NCBI RefSeq assembly: GCF_000516985.1
Contig: NW_006917098.1
Coordinates: 1,488,001-1,552,000 of the forward strand
Origin: Pestalotiopsis fici W106-1
Taxonomy: Eukaryota > Ascomycota > Sordariomycetes > Amphisphaeriales > Sporocadaceae
Reading direction: 5' to 3'
DNA length: 64,000 nucleotides
Made by a program: the position numbers and the translations under genes
Shown here: positions 1 through 12,180 of the stretch, one piece after another
Layout of the letters: each line of letters begins with the position of its first letter
Numbering within the stretch: the stretch's first letter is position 1
The notes under the pieces: generated by a model
Databases searched by the model: none
What the model saw: only the letters and a program-made list of their open reading frames with translations
What the model was told of the DNA's origin: nothing

Positions 1-805
1 ACGCAGTAGCAAACCACGAGTCGCCCTGAATGATTTGCGTTGCGTCTTCCGTCTTGGTACCATTCTTCTTAATGTCTGCGACAATACGCCAGCATCCCGG
101 CCCTCCGGACCCGCCCTCCTGAGGAATTGCCAGTGCGATGCGATCATCAAAGGCAGCGGCAATCAGCGCGCCTTTGCCATTTCGTGAGCACCCTGTTACT
201 GCCAGTCGACTGGTGTCGATACGCATTGCAGCAGATCCTAGCTGCTCCAAGGCATCAATCAAGCGGCTTACTCCCCATGCCCAGGCCATGAGCGCCCCAA
301 CCGGGTGACTGGTGCCATAGAGATCATAAAATTTACCCTTGCCACGAGGGTCATCGGCAGCAACATCGTGGTTGGGAAAGGTCAAGACAGCCACTCCGGA
401 TGGAACTGGGATCGACGCCCCTTCATAGGCAATGAGAGCAGGGAATGGACCCGTTCCGCTTGGTACCTTGACGGCCACAGTAAATACTGCTGATTTGTCG
501 CCTTGCGAAGAGGTGATTGTGATTTTGCTGCTGGAAAACGTTGCTGAGACTGTAGGCTTGGAAGGCTTAACACCCAGCTCGTACTTTTGAAGTTGTTCCC
601 TTATCTCTGATCTTTTGCATGCCCATTGTTCCTTGGTTGTGAGCCGACTTCCATTCGAGAGAAGAAAAGGGTCGGGAAGCTTTGTCGCCTTGGTATACGA
701 TGGATTAGCCTCAATGGTACAGATTGTTGGCGTTGGTGAGTATTCCTGGCTTGTAGCAAGCCCTAGCCAAAGACAAGTGAAAAGGAGTTTGAGTTTGATC
801 CCCAT
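1..805 (-). CDS. Glucuronoyl methylesterase, CE15 family (partial, 3' end off window)
   Basis: Reading from the ATG at 805 to the window edge gives one open frame of 268 codons without introns. Residues 1-19 form a signal peptide (basic start, then a Leu-rich stretch ending ATSQ), so the protein is secreted. The family marker GCSRNGKGA is present with Ser207 as the expected nucleophile, followed by DRIALAIPQEGGSGG, both typical of CE15. Known CE15 enzymes cleave the ester between 4-O-methyl-glucuronic acid of xylan and lignin alcohols. The rest of the catalytic domain, including the family's His, lies outside the window. No N-terminal cellulose-binding module is seen: the mature protein goes almost directly into the catalytic domain. 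The function is a family assignment. Confidence 0.9.
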   Translation of the reverse strand, partial: MGIKLKLLFTCLWLGLATSQEYSPTPTICTIEANPSYTKATKLPDPFLLSNGSRLTTKEQWACKRSEIREQLQKYELGVKPSKPTVSATFSSSKITITSSQGDKSAVFTVAVKVPSGTGPFPALIAYEGASIPVPSGVAVLTFPNHDVAADDPRGKGKFYDLYGTSHPVGALMAWAWGVSRLIDALEQLGSAAMRIDTSRLAVTGCSRNGKGALIAAAFDDRIALAIPQEGGSGGPGCWRIVADIKKNGTKTEDATQIIQGDSWFATA

Positions 806-2286
806 TATAAGCAGCAAGACAGGTTTAAAACTTGGAATGCCATAACCAAAATTCTTTGCGAATTTAGATTGTAAAAAGCTATCATGAATGAGATTGATCG
901 TCCTGCCCTTGTCCTCATTGCTGTCATATACCCAAATAGTTCATGGGGGAAACTTGGCTTGGCGGGCGGGGATGTTGTAAAGTCAATTCAGATTAGGCAC
1001 ACGGCTAAAGCCAATCCGGCGACATCATCCAAATTGTTGCGTGACATATGACAATTCTTATAAAGTCCGTTGCTACACTCCAAAAAAAAACCCATGATCT
1101 TTCTGCAAGACTAGATGATCCACCGGGAAACAGTGCTCATCGGTAGATGCGCCGACGTTCACATCCCGAGGCCTATAGGGGAGTATTGTATTGTGCTGTC
1201 CACGCACGGCATCATCGCAGTCGCGCAAGACCCTCCAGGCATTATATTCGTTACATGCTCTAATATGAAAATCGGTAGCACAGATGTATAAATTGCTCCG
1301 AGATACTTTAATAAAAGTGATTCGGAGCCTATAGTCAATATATGAACCGCACTAGCCTAGTGTTCCAATAATTGCCGAGGCCATTAGCAACTATAATCAC
1401 CATAGTGTTTGTTAATGTGGGACGTTACAAGGTAGTTCAGCACTTGTCAACAGCCGGAAAAGGCGGCTGGTTCCAAGGCGTCCGCCACGTAACAAATGTC
1501 CCTTCTTAAGCACCAAGACATTTATTTGTGTGACACATTTATCTCACCACTTAACAGGTCATAAGCAATGAAATACCCACATATCGTGCAACTCTGACTG
1601 CTTCCCTGAATTCCTGTCCGCAAGGCTCTCGCCTCATATTACTATGCCTTGCATGTGCTCATAATGACAGAGCGCCTTTGAGATCCTTGCATAGATACTC
1701 ACATGTAGCATGCAGGGTGGTGCACCAAAGTACAGAGATCCCTGCCTGATTGAGCTGCGTGGCTGGGAGCCTTACAGCGTACACTTTTTTCCCCCGGCCC
1801 TTATCTGATCTCTAGCACGAACCGCTTCCCGTATATGGTATATTCATCTACCAAGCCAACGCTTGACAACTATCTTTCTGGCAATGCATGCAGTGCGTAT
1901 GTCCTGTTTAAACTAATGAGATCTGATTACTTTTGAAAAGTGATACCACAAAAATTAGCCCTCAATGGATCCATTTGCAAATCAGGCTGCGGTGATATCT
2001 GTGACCAGACGACGAGGATCGTTGCTTTTTCCTGCATGAGCTGCATCATTGCACGTATTGATTGGGTCGCAGATACCAGGATACGTAAAAACGTCTCAGC
2101 TCAGCGACGGCTGCATTTGCCGGGCGCATTTTCGGCGGTCGAGCACCTTGGAAGAAAATGATTGATAACATGGCATATATCACTTGAACAATTCTTTGTC
2201 TTGAAATATCTTTGTCGCATCTTTCATCATTATTCTTGGTTTGGCAACAGAAATTTCAACTTCATCATTGAGACACAGCAATCACC
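806..2286. other. Intergenic region, no gene recognised
   Basis: About 1.5 kb of AT-leaning sequence between the divergent esterase and membrane-protein genes. Only short open frames without recognisable composition or family motifs occur. It should hold both promoters. Confidence 0.6.
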
Positions 2287-4143
2287 ATGGCTCTAGAGGG
2301 AGGCCAAATCGCCACTATTGTCACTTCAGTGATCGCCTTGGTTGTGTCATCCACAGCCTTGCTATGGAGCACTCTGCAGCTCTTTCATTCGTACCTGGGC
2401 TCTGCAAAAGGATACTCTAGGATCAACGCAGCAGTCATGCCAGGATGGGTTGCGTTCAAGCGCCGCGTTTTCCACAAGGCCGAATTTCGCTTTGGGGTCA
2501 AGTACGATACACCAGTCTTTATTGTTTGCTCTGTTGCAAATGAAAACTTTCCCATGCCGAACCAGACTTCACTGTTTATTGGAGATGACAGAGACACCCA
2601 AAGCCAAGCTGAGAAAGACCCCGAACAGAAAGATGTCAAAAAGGTTCCCAAGAAAGATGATGTTAGCCTTACTAGACAAGGGGAGAGAGTTCAGCTTATC
2701 CCTGTAGAGTCGCAACCCCAAAAGGGTGTCCACACGGTCAACAACGAACAAGCTACATGGATAACACTGCTGTCAGCACTGGACAAGATGGAACACGAAA
2801 GTCGAAAATGGGAAACTGAGCAGCCTGCCAAAAACACGCCCGAATGTCCTCAGCCACCTCCATTTCACACACGTTCGCTGGCTGTGGCTATTCAACGAAA
2901 GACTAGAAGCTGGGATAATATGCCCTCGAGCATTACCAAGCCCTACGCGACAACTACAATCTGTCACATTATGGAAATGGCTGCCATGCTGGGTTTGCAT
3001 TGGAAAGAGTTTGACCGAGCCAAGGAAAACTTTCTCGCAGAAGGCAATGGCTTTGTCCTCAAGTCTACCAGCGTCTCCGAGCTAGGGACAGTCTTTACGT
3101 TCCAGGTTCGGGGCGCCAGCAAGTTTGAGGGCAACCGCACCATTCCTGTTCATCAGGTCAAGGATTTGGCCTTTGGGCTTGTTCCCACCATCTATCACAA
3201 AGAGAACAGCGTCGACGAGAGTCGACTGACAGCATTATCTGCCGACGAGTTCAAAGACTTGAAGTACCTGCAAATGGGCAGCGCCAATGAACTGGCAGAA
3301 ACACTTATATCATTCGGCTGTAGTACCGAAGTCTCGGAGCTCATTCGGAAGAACGATACTAATCAGCGACATCTTTACCCTCGTAAGTTACTCATTTGAT
3401 ACAGTCAGAACAAGATAGCTAATGAGTTTCCAGTTGCTTTTGAGGTCTTGGGGATGTTGGGCAAGATTCTCCACGTCAAAGACAGCTTCTTTCGCACTGT
3501 GCCAAACCCAACATTCTATCAGTGGGATGTGCGATATTTCAACATGTCCGAAGCTCTGAAAGCTTTCAGTGCAGAGATTCACACAAATCCGTCACTGAAA
3601 CAGTTCAACCCCAGCCTCGCTAGGCTCCGGACACAAGTGGAAAATGTCAAAACAATCTTGGAGAAACTTGGTCAAGCAGATCGCCAGCAAAAAGTGGTCA
3701 ATGCCGAGTACTTGCAATCCCTTCACAGCGCCCTGGAGACATGTGATGAGTATCTCGAGGAGAAGCAGCCAAATGCCAGACGGATTCTATCTAAACACAT
3801 ACAAATCATCCTACTATGCTTGAACCCAAAGTACGGCAAAGATGAAGACAAGGCCAATCACGAGGACAAGGACGTTATCGACGCCTTTACCAAGTTGAAC
3901 TCGGCACAGCCGGGGGATAAAGAGAAGGAGCTTATACGCTTGTACTTTAGCCATGTGCTACGCAAGATTCGTGGAAATGGCGACGCGAGTGAGCACTCTG
4001 TCGTTGTTGACACTGAGATGTGGTGCACCTTGGTTTTTCGGAGTTTGTGTTGGTTGGCACTACATGACTTTCACAAGAATGACAGACAACCCAAAGGGAA
4101 GAGTGAATTGATGGGCAGTAGACTTCCCGTATATATCATCTAA
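2287..4143 (+). CDS. Conserved fungal membrane protein of unknown function (modin-like)
   Basis: Two exons, 2287-3382 and 3434-4143, join in frame across a 51-nt intron (donor gtaagt, acceptor ttccag) to give 601 aa. The context of the ATG (atcaccatgg) is a good fungal start. Residues 9-30 form one hydrophobic segment (TIVTSVIALVVSSTALLWST), followed by YSRINAAVMPGW and an EFRFGVKYDTPVFIVC block. This layout, one N-terminal helix, an Arg/Lys-rich linker and then a conserved hydrophobic strand, resembles a family of Sordariomycete proteins sometimes annotated as 'modin'. That link is from memory and weak. The rest is charged and helical, with a Lys/Glu-rich linker near residues 100-130. No catalytic motif is recognised. 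Confidence 0.75.
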
Positions 4144-4642
4144 TGGAGAGTGGACCCTTTTTAGACCTTTTCGAGTTCTGAACGTAGATTCCTTTCATAC
4201 TTTTTACTGCTATTCTGGATGAATTGAATCGGACCGTGTCATTTCCTCGTTGGACGCGGTCCTCACTCTGTTTGACGTCAGAAGTTCTTGGGAAAAGAGC
4301 TGACCCACTGTCTCCAAGCCAGGTCACTTCCGGTTCGATTGACAAGAGCAATATCCTTGCAGATCGCATTCGTAGAGATAGGGCCGTATAATTTCCCAGA
4401 TGCATATCTCTACCTTTCAATTCCTTCGGCCGTCAAGCAGTTACACGGTCCATTGAACAGGATACAATGAGCGTTGTGGATGCGCAGCTATTCGCAAACT
4501 CATATTAAGATTCAAATATAAAGTGAACATTGAGTGGAAGATAGAAAGAGCCCGTATGTATCTTATCGACCCATACCGTTGGTCAACTACCTGGTAAAGT
4601 ATAACTCTTGTCATTTATGCTGCCGGCAGATCAATCGCAAAA
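4144..4642. other. Intergenic region, no gene recognised
   Basis: Spacer of 499 nt between two co-directional genes. It contains only short open frames lacking fungal gene features, and presumably the 3' UTR of the first gene and the promoter of the second. Confidence 0.5.
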
Positions 4643-5674
4643 ATGCACAGTCTCACTGCCCTCGCAAGCCTTTTGCTCGCCTCCCTTGCGGTTGCCACCC
4701 CAGCCACGTCCCCCAAGAATGTCACTGAGCTTTACCGGTTTTCAAATGCTACCGAGACCGAGCTTGAGAATATTGCTGTCCGGTCCAACGGACAATTGAT
4801 TGTCACCTGTGCCAACATGGACGCCATCTTCATTTTTGATCCATCCGAGACGGACATTGTGCCAAAGACGATTGACACCTGGCCCTCGGGGTACTCGGCC
4901 CTCGGAATCACCGAAGTGTACCCCGACGTCTTTGCCGTCAATGTTGGCACCCTCAACAGCTCGAATCTGACCACCGTCGGCCCTGCCGAGGGAACATATA
5001 GCATCTGGACGCTCAATTTCACCACGTCGGATATGCCCGTCGCGCAAAAGTTTATCGATCTCCCCCAGGCCGGGCTTCTCAATGGTCTCACCACCGTCCC
5101 GGGCTCCGGGGTCATCTTTACCGCCGATCAAATCAACGGCACCATCTTCCGCATCGACATGGCCACTGCCGAGATTAGCATCACTATTGACTCGCCACTG
5201 CTGGGCTCTCAGCCCTACTACAATGACAACAAGCTGGCCCTCAATGGCGTGCGCTACCACGGCCAACACCTCTACGTCACGGATTCCTCCTCGGCCATCT
5301 TTGGCCGGTACCGCCTCAACCGAGACGAGTGGTCCTGGGGCGGTCTCGAGCTCCTCGGCCAGATTCAGCAAAACGGCACCACCAATTATGACGACCTGGC
5401 GGTCGATGACGCGGGCAACGCCTATGTGTGCATCCACCCCAACGCCCTGTCGCTCGTGCAGCCGGACCTGACCCAGACCATCTTCTACATTGATGAAACC
5501 GAGCAGTTCAATACGCCAGCCTCCGTGGCCTTTGGTCGCGGGATTCAGGCCAATGATACTCTCTACGTCGTGTGCTCGGGTTCTATTGCAGATGACGGCG
5601 CTGTTGTTGGAGGTGCTCTCTACCGGATCGATCTCTTGCCTCCATCCATCTCAAGTGAAGTGTGCGCCGCTTGA
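4643..5674 (+). CDS. Secreted SMP-30/gluconolactonase-like beta-propeller protein
   Basis: Intronless 343-aa frame. Residues 1-18 are a clear signal peptide (MHSLTALASLLLASLAVA). The mature part has many N-glycosylation sequons (for example NVT, NAT, NSS, NLT, NFT, NGT) and repeating short blade-like units: LENIAVRSNGQLIVTC, LNGLTTVPGSGVIFTAD, LALNGVRYHGQHLYVTDSS and YDDLAVDDAGNAYVCIHP. The NG...D/N pattern in successive blades is typical of the SMP-30/gluconolactonase/LRE-like six-bladed propellers, where Asp/Asn side chains bind a metal. Many secreted fungal members have no known substrate, so no reaction is proposed. Codon usage is GC-rich in the third position, as in a well-expressed fungal gene. 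Confidence 0.85.
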   Translation: MHSLTALASLLLASLAVATPATSPKNVTELYRFSNATETELENIAVRSNGQLIVTCANMDAIFIFDPSETDIVPKTIDTWPSGYSALGITEVYPDVFAVNVGTLNSSNLTTVGPAEGTYSIWTLNFTTSDMPVAQKFIDLPQAGLLNGLTTVPGSGVIFTADQINGTIFRIDMATAEISITIDSPLLGSQPYYNDNKLALNGVRYHGQHLYVTDSSSAIFGRYRLNRDEWSWGGLELLGQIQQNGTTNYDDLAVDDAGNAYVCIHPNALSLVQPDLTQTIFYIDETEQFNTPASVAFGRGIQANDTLYVVCSGSIADDGAVVGGALYRIDLLPPSISSEVCAA

Positions 5675-6123
5675 GTTCAGGGTGTATGGGTCAAGGCTTT
5701 GGACTGTAAATAGTGATTTCGTAAAATGAGGATGAATGCCTGATTGGACTATAAAACATCATTTAATTTTCACAGCTTGAATTTCAGAATTCGAACATGT
5801 TTGGTGTCGGACCAAATGCTGCTTTTACCATGCCATGACATTTGCAAAACCCATAATGGTGTACCGCCCGTGAACCACGAGAGTGAAATTGCTCCACATC
5901 ACAGTTTCTTCCCAAATAGTTTCAACTCCCTAACAGTACCTGTCTCTTGAAAGCCATTACCGAAAGGTAGATCGGATCGGGTACGGGAAACGGCCACGTT
6001 GCATTCCGGTATGGGCATTTCTGCATACCCTACTGCCTTCTGAATCAAATGAACAAGGTACACCTCAATCGTCTAGTCTCAAGATTGAATAAAGTCTATA
6101 AATTTGGAATAAAAGTTGAAAAG
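5675..6123. other. Convergent intergenic spacer
   Basis: 449 nt between the 3' ends of the propeller gene and the amine oxidase gene. Nothing beyond probable 3' UTRs is seen. Confidence 0.5.
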
Positions 6124-8654
6124 TTATAAAGCACCGTTACCTGCGCAGCAGCCATCGTCTTCCTCCACATCGACATACTGACTCTTGTTGAAGGCTTGGG
6201 TGGACAAAGGCACATCCAATGCGGGATTTTGCGTAAAAAAGTTGTCTGCGACATTAGACGAATATTCTCTACAGGATACACAAAATCAAGTGGAGAAGGG
6301 GGGGGGGGGGGGCAAAGACTTTCTCCTTCCACTTACACGGCTTGAGACTGATCATGTGCGTTTCGACAGGCATGACAGGAAAGTCTTCGATGCGAGGCAC
6401 ATGAGTGAGAGCAAAAGTGTGCCAGAGTACAACATCGGTATTGACGACATTGTCCTTGCGCGCCACAAAGGCTTCTACCCCTCCGGCATTTCCATTGGAC
6501 TGGTTGGTGAACTTGCCGGCACAGTACAGCTCGCGATCCCGGTAGCTCGAGACCCAAATGTGATGTTGGGTAAAGGGGGCACGGCCCGTCATGTGCGCAT
6601 CGGGATCCGCGAGTCGCAGCTGGCTGGGGTGCGGTACCAGCTTGTACGAGACTGGTGTCATGGTGATGGGGTTGATCTTGTTTGGGTTGTACTACGAAGT
6701 GAATGAGCCAATGCTAGATCATAGTAGAGAGTGGGGTCGGCCAGGGATGGCTGGGAGGGGGTTGATGGAGCTGCAATCAAAAACTTACAATCTTGAACGA
6801 GCGGTTGGTGGATGGTGATGCGTTGGCGAAACCGGCCGTGGTGATTGGAGTCTGCTTTACATGAAAGGCATTGCCATGAGGATTGAGCTCCGAGATGGGA
6901 AGTCCATAGACATCTTCTTGAACGATCGAATTTTCATGGCCATCAATCATGGGGTCTTTTTGGTTCTCGGATCAGTGTACATGTTCGGGAGACCTGGTCT
7001 GACGAGGAATAGCTTACCAATTCGCACGTTGATAAAGTGTTGGTGAGAAGGGGCCAGTACACCCGGGGCTACAACCGTGCCCCAAGGTGACTTTTTGCCC
7101 ATGTCAATGGCAGCAGTGGACAGGATTCCTGTGGCTCGGGCTTCGAGGTTGATGGCACCAGCCTGGTCAAACTGCCAGGCAAACACGTAGTCGTAGTTGC
7201 CGACAGTGATGATGGTCTGGAGGACGAGCAGGCGTTGGCGAGTCACCGTGGCGACGCCGGTCGCACCCGTGTGCTTCCACAAGATACCATTGTCCTGCTC
7301 GTGACAGCAAATCACGCTTGAGATCTTCTTGGCGAAACCTGTAGGGTCGACCTCGACAGTGGAGAAGTACTGTTCCCGGTCAGCTAGGCGTGCTGTGTCA
7401 AATTGCCTCCTCCAAACCAACATACCTTCATGGTGCCAAGACAGTCACATCCATTCTTGAGCGAGTTGGCGCTTCGTCCCAGTCCGATGTCTCCAAAGTC
7501 AAAGACTTGTTTGAGATGTGCTGGCGGTCGGGGGTCGGCATATGGCACGTGCATTTCACTCAGCGAAATTCGGTAGAAAAGAGGTCGACCATCATACGTA
7601 ACATCATGCAGGACTGGCCCTTCGCGATAACTAGGTATACAAATCAACAAAGGCACTCGTTTAGTGGCCGCCGGAAAAACTCACTTGAAGCCTACACGGA
7701 AACGCCATTTTTGCCATTCGATCAAACGACCATTGACAGTAAAGCTGACACCTTCTGGCTGGGAAACAATCAAGGGCTTGAGGTCCGTCCTCTCGCCATC
7801 CTCGCGCAGTGATGGCAGAATTTCTGCTGGAAGGTACTCTTTTGTGGGATAGACCTACGCGCCATGTCAGCGGAAGCTTGATATCTTGGAATACATCAAG
7901 CATACCAGCGGGCCAGTTCTACTCTTCATACCATCCTCTTCAGAACCGGTGTAGCACCAATGGGTATGTGTGATCTTTTTCTCGCAGATGTCATAGTAGA
8001 AGGCGAGCGGTAAGGGGTAGGCAAAGTAATTGGATTCGGGATCATTGGTTGCGGGATTGCGATGATAAGTGAGACAGAAAACTTTCCGCGATGCAGGGTT
8101 CTTGTCCTCGGAGCCAAAAGGCCACGGGTTAAGCACAATAAGCTCTTTCGGCACGGCGAGCTCCTTGATCGCCTCAAGGAATATGGGATCTCTGGCAATG
8201 TTCTCCTTGACCTCGGACATCTCTGTTCGGTCAAGCGGCGCATGGTGGTCCTTGACCTCCTCTACCGAGATCTCCTTGCCGGTGTCCATATCAATAACCA
8301 CCTCCATCAAGGTGCGCGTGTTGAGCACGAAGAACATGGCATAAATTTGACGAGCTATGATTTACGACGGCGTCTCTCCCCGTCTCTCGGCTGCAAGGTA
8401 CAGTGCCAGGTCGGCTTTACTCTGCAGGGGAATTAGTGACCATCATCTCAAGATTCAGGGGTCTATTATTGGTGACAGGCAACCAAGTTACCAAAAGGCG
8501 TAGAGTGGGAATAATGATGACCACTTACAGGTTCGTGAAGAGTGCACGCCTTGAACCATAGACGCGAATCGGGACGATTGTGCTTCAAGATGGAACATGC
8601 CGTATTGACCTCGTCAACCGAGACATCATCCAATGGGTGGGGTCGAGGCGTCAT
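6124..8654 (-). CDS. Copper amine oxidase with an in-frame TAA at codon 62
   Basis: Eight exons (8654-8529, 8421-7906, 7854-7685, 7630-7426, 7369-7018, 6955-6789, 6691-6337, 6245-6124) join in frame to 670 codons, the usual length for fungal primary amine oxidases, which deaminate primary amines to aldehydes with release of H2O2 and ammonia. The topaquinone precursor is Tyr398 in [17 protein letters not shown]. The His-X-His copper ligands are in [12 protein letters not shown]. The C-terminal [20 protein letters not shown] and [12 protein letters not shown] blocks are classic. Oddly, exon 2 carries an in-frame TAA (8364-8362) between [10 protein letters not shown] and [15 protein letters not shown], both good family sequence, and no GT-AG intron of plausible size can remove it in phase. 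The copy may be a very young pseudogene or contain a base error; restart at the ATG at 8337 would lose the N-terminal domain. Confidence 0.88.
6298..6312. repeat. Poly-G run of 15 bases in an amine oxidase intron
   Basis: Fifteen consecutive G on the plus strand (C on the coding strand), inside the last intron of the amine oxidase gene (6336-6246). It is prone to length error in sequencing but does not affect the coding frame. Confidence 0.9.
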
Positions 8655-9497
8655 GTTGAGTAAGAGTGTATCAGTAGGATCAAATCAGACCAAAAACCGG
8701 ATAATACAATGAGGATGGATGAATTGCCAAGTAGACGTCGACAAAACAATGCGACTTCTCTGTTTCAATATATTTGTGGACGGTCTACAAGCGACAGGGT
8801 CCCCGACCGGGAGTAAAACTAAAAGGATACATGGTCTCATGGTTTACATCGGTATTATTAGAAATACCAGGCCAGGATAGAACTACACAGCGAAGAATAC
8901 TTCCAAATAGAGAAAGAAAATAAAAACTGGAGAAAGGACCGTGTTAACGACGGCGACCCCGCCGAATCGCATATTCCCCAGCACAGTCTCTCTTGTCGTA
9001 TCAGGGCTGCAGGGTTATCAAATGTGGGGGTTTGCTAGTAAACCCCGAAAGATTGGGCCTATCAATTACATTACAATACAAAGTAGGTATAGTTCAGAAT
9101 TTGACAAGTCGATATCGTCACCTTCGTCTCCTCAAGTTTCGGGGCGCGACTCGGCAGGTATCCGAGTATATCCACCTAAACACACGTATTCATTTGGTTT
9201 AAACGATGTTGTCTTACGAGCTAGACTTATTACATGGACCAGCTGCACTGCACCAAGGCCGTTCACGCAGGATGACTCAAAAGTGGCAGTGGGCAAGAGC
9301 TATGAGGTGACGAAACAAGTATACAGTATATTTGTTGGCGGCTAGGTACATACAGTTCTTGTATCATTGCTATTGAATTCTCGTCCTTCTCCACTTGCGT
9401 CTTCTGTAATGATAGTGCGCATGGATTCTTGCAGAATGTATGGTGACGCATGCGGTAGGGAGCAAAGGGGCACTGCTTCTCTCCTCTTCTTCTTTTC
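8655..9497. other. Intergenic region, no gene recognised
   Basis: 843 nt between the amine oxidase start and the 3' end of the permease gene. Holds the amine oxidase promoter. A 134-codon plus-strand frame at 8941-9345 has no recognisable features and unremarkable composition. Confidence 0.5.
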
Positions 9498-11559
9498 TCA
9501 AACGGCATTGTCGGCACAAGAGAAGGCAGCGCCGGCTTTTCCCTCCTTGTACAGATCATTGATGTTTAGACAGGATACTATGCAACCTGCAATGCCAAAG
9601 AATAGACCAGCAACGAGAAAGATGCCATGAATTACACTGGCGTACCACGTTGTCTTCCGCTTGAAATGTTTATTATCATAGAACCCTAGAATCAAATATG
9701 TTAGTGATCCAATCCTTGTGTCGTCGCTAATTGTCTCCAAGCCCTTGTCTGTAAACTGTGAGGCACTTACACATCAACATGGGGAGCGAGATTGTGTTGG
9801 GAGTAGTGAATAGAACCAGAACACTGAGTAGCTCGCTGTAGAATGGAACACCTGTAGCGAGGACAAACGCAACGATTGTAATCGATACCACGGAGCACCT
9901 AAAGAAAGGGCAAATGAAGGTCAATTTAGCAACGATACTGAGAAACACGTTCTGTGCTCCTTTGCATGGATGTGGAAACACGTACAACCAGGTCAATCGG
10001 TGCTGCCACGTCTTTTCCTGTAGGTGACGAGTACCGCGAAGAAGCTTGACCATGATGAACTTGCCACAAGTGTGAAGGACTGCTGGTCAGCAATATCGAT
10101 TTTTGGGGCTATAGATACAAGTACATACACAACGTGCAAGTGATGGCGAGGCCTGGGAGAGCGATACCATACGCAATCTTCTTGATGAGCGGGCCTGCGG
10201 ATGCTAGAGCGGGAGAAGCAACGTATTGACCACCTAGAGTTGTTAAGTCTGAGTCTCATTTGTATCAAAATGACATGGAGGCTCCGTCAGATCACTCACA
10301 GTACTTGTAAACGATCAGAGGGAGGATAAAATAGGAGAGAGTAGTGATGGTGAGAGCTATGTAAACGGCGCGGTTAAAGTATCTCTTAGGGTCTCTCATT
10401 TCCGACGAGGCAGGAATGCTGTTGCGTGTCAGTTCCACTGAAGAAAAGAAAAGTATGTCGCAAAGCCTCTTCAAGTCGGACAGACGTGAAGAAGGATTAA
10501 ATTTAATGTTGTAGAAGTAGAATTACGCACTATGCAGTAGTACCACCGTAAGAAGTCAGGATTAAGTTGGAGGCGGCGAGCCCCACGCTGAAAGTTGGCT
10601 TGTTTACCAAGTAGAATTCAAGGTCGTATGTGCCAGTGGTAGGCGCAGCAGCCGGGCGATCCTGGAGAGATACCGCAATGCTATGGAGGGTTAACAAACA
10701 TTGGTTTAGAGATACGATTAGTGCGGATGGGAGATACTAACACAACAATCAAAATGGATATGTACAAGGTAACAAATCCAACCCAGGTCAAGACGCCAAT
10801 CTGTCCAAACTTGGGCATGAGTGCCGGAATGGTGCATAGGACGGCAGCGATGGCCGTGAAAGTCATGGTACACAGGGCATGATCAGACAGAGTATTGAAC
10901 GCAATCGAGACGCTGAGCATTGTCACACCAGCAGGGAGACTATGTGACATTAACACCAAGACTTGGGCTGCTTCCAAACAGAAATTGACTGTCAGACTTA
11001 CACCCATGAAAAGAAGTACATCCAAGCCACGACTTCGCCGAGAATTTTGCCCCCAATCAGAGTACCGGCGTCGCCAACCGAGTGAATGCTGGCATGATTG
11101 AGACGGAATTGACCCATGAGCAAGGCGCCATACAGAGACAGTCCGCCCCATACAAAGACAAGGATGCTGGCTGGGATAGCACCGAGGTCATGGAAACTGC
11201 CAGGAATACTAAGAATACCGGCAGCGATCTCTGTCACGTCTTAGTGAGTTACCCTCAAAAGAGGTCAGGCAAGACGTACGGAACTTGCAAAACATGATAG
11301 AGGCCTGATAAGAGGATATCAGCACGAGTTTGCTATTTACATCCAATTGGTGTCTTACCTTGATCCATCCCATGGTACGATAATTTACCTGGCCATTGAG
11401 TTTGAACACCTCATTAGCCTCGGTATCCTCAGCGCCCGAAGGATTTTTGTTATTTTCGGTAACGATTCTGATTGAGGAATCGTCGCCAGCCTTGTCAAGT
11501 GGCTTGTCTTTGGCAGCAATTTCACCATCCATATCTCGGTTTGAAGTTGGAGCCAACAT
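9498..11559 (-). CDS. AAAP-family amino acid permease (MTR-like neutral amino acid transporter)
   Basis: A multi-exon gene starting at the ATG at 11559 (MLAPTSNRD) with a charged, Asp/Glu/Lys-rich cytoplasmic N-terminus of about 60 residues. Exons then encode successive membrane helices: QIAAGILSIPGSF, LVFVWGGLSLYGALLMGQF, LPAGVTMLSVSIAFNTLSDH, FTAIAAVLCTIPAL and TLTTLSYFILPLIVYKYC-like segments. The loop IPASSEMRDPKRYFNRAVY and the C-terminal FSCADNAV are characteristic of the fungal AAAP group that includes Neurospora MTR. These proton-coupled carriers import neutral aliphatic and aromatic amino acids at the plasma membrane. I checked several exon joins in phase (for example SWV to LPAG, LIVV to IAVSLQ, TTAY to IPASS), and no lesion was found. 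At least eight short introns are present. The exact substrate cannot be read from sequence. Confidence 0.85.
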
Positions 11560-12180
11560 GTCTGCAACTAGTATATCTTATTTGTGTATAATCACCGGCC
11601 TGAAAGGGACTGTGACTAACAGAGAACAGTATGAGAGTTGCACTAGAGGCAGACAGGGCATCACATCACAGCGTTTGGGAATACGAGCATGTTGTGACTT
11701 TTATAACATGAGGAATTTGTCTTGGCGTTTCTAGACAAAAGGAATGGATATAGTGGAGTGTAAAGCAGGTACTAGGCACAATCAGGTCTCCGCTAATTCC
11801 AGTACCGTCAGCATGGAGCAGCTCTTATCTGTCTCCACTTCTTGGCCGAAGAGCCTACAATTTTGAGGACCGCGTCAATTTATACCTATACTTATCAAAG
11901 TTGCGGGGTAAAGAAACAGCGCTTCGCAGAGGAAAATAGGCATATTCACTGCCCCGTTGTGCCCCTGGTCCTTGTAATCACGACTTTACTTATCAGTCTT
12001 GGCCGGAAGCGCGCGGTTCACACAACCCGACCGACAGACAGCCTGGGAGTGGCGCATCCCTCAGTCCGAGAGCGAAATGCAAACCATGCATGGTACCTAG
12101 TCTCTTTGTGTTTGATAATATTTTCATCACGACTTGTTCTGCGCTCGCCCACAGCCTCTCTCACCATCCGGATCACGATT
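11560..12180. other. Divergent promoter region
   Basis: 621 nt between the divergently transcribed permease and Myb-repeat genes. It holds both promoters; a plus-strand open frame runs through part of it into the Myb gene, but the Myb homology begins only after the ATG at 12181. Confidence 0.5.

Noticed and set aside
1940..2161. 73-codon frame upstream of the modin-like gene
   Set aside because: Short, no motif, and in the expected promoter region.
4742..5437. 231-codon minus-strand frame opposite the propeller gene
   Set aside because: Antisense shadow of a signal-peptide-bearing gene with repeating blades.
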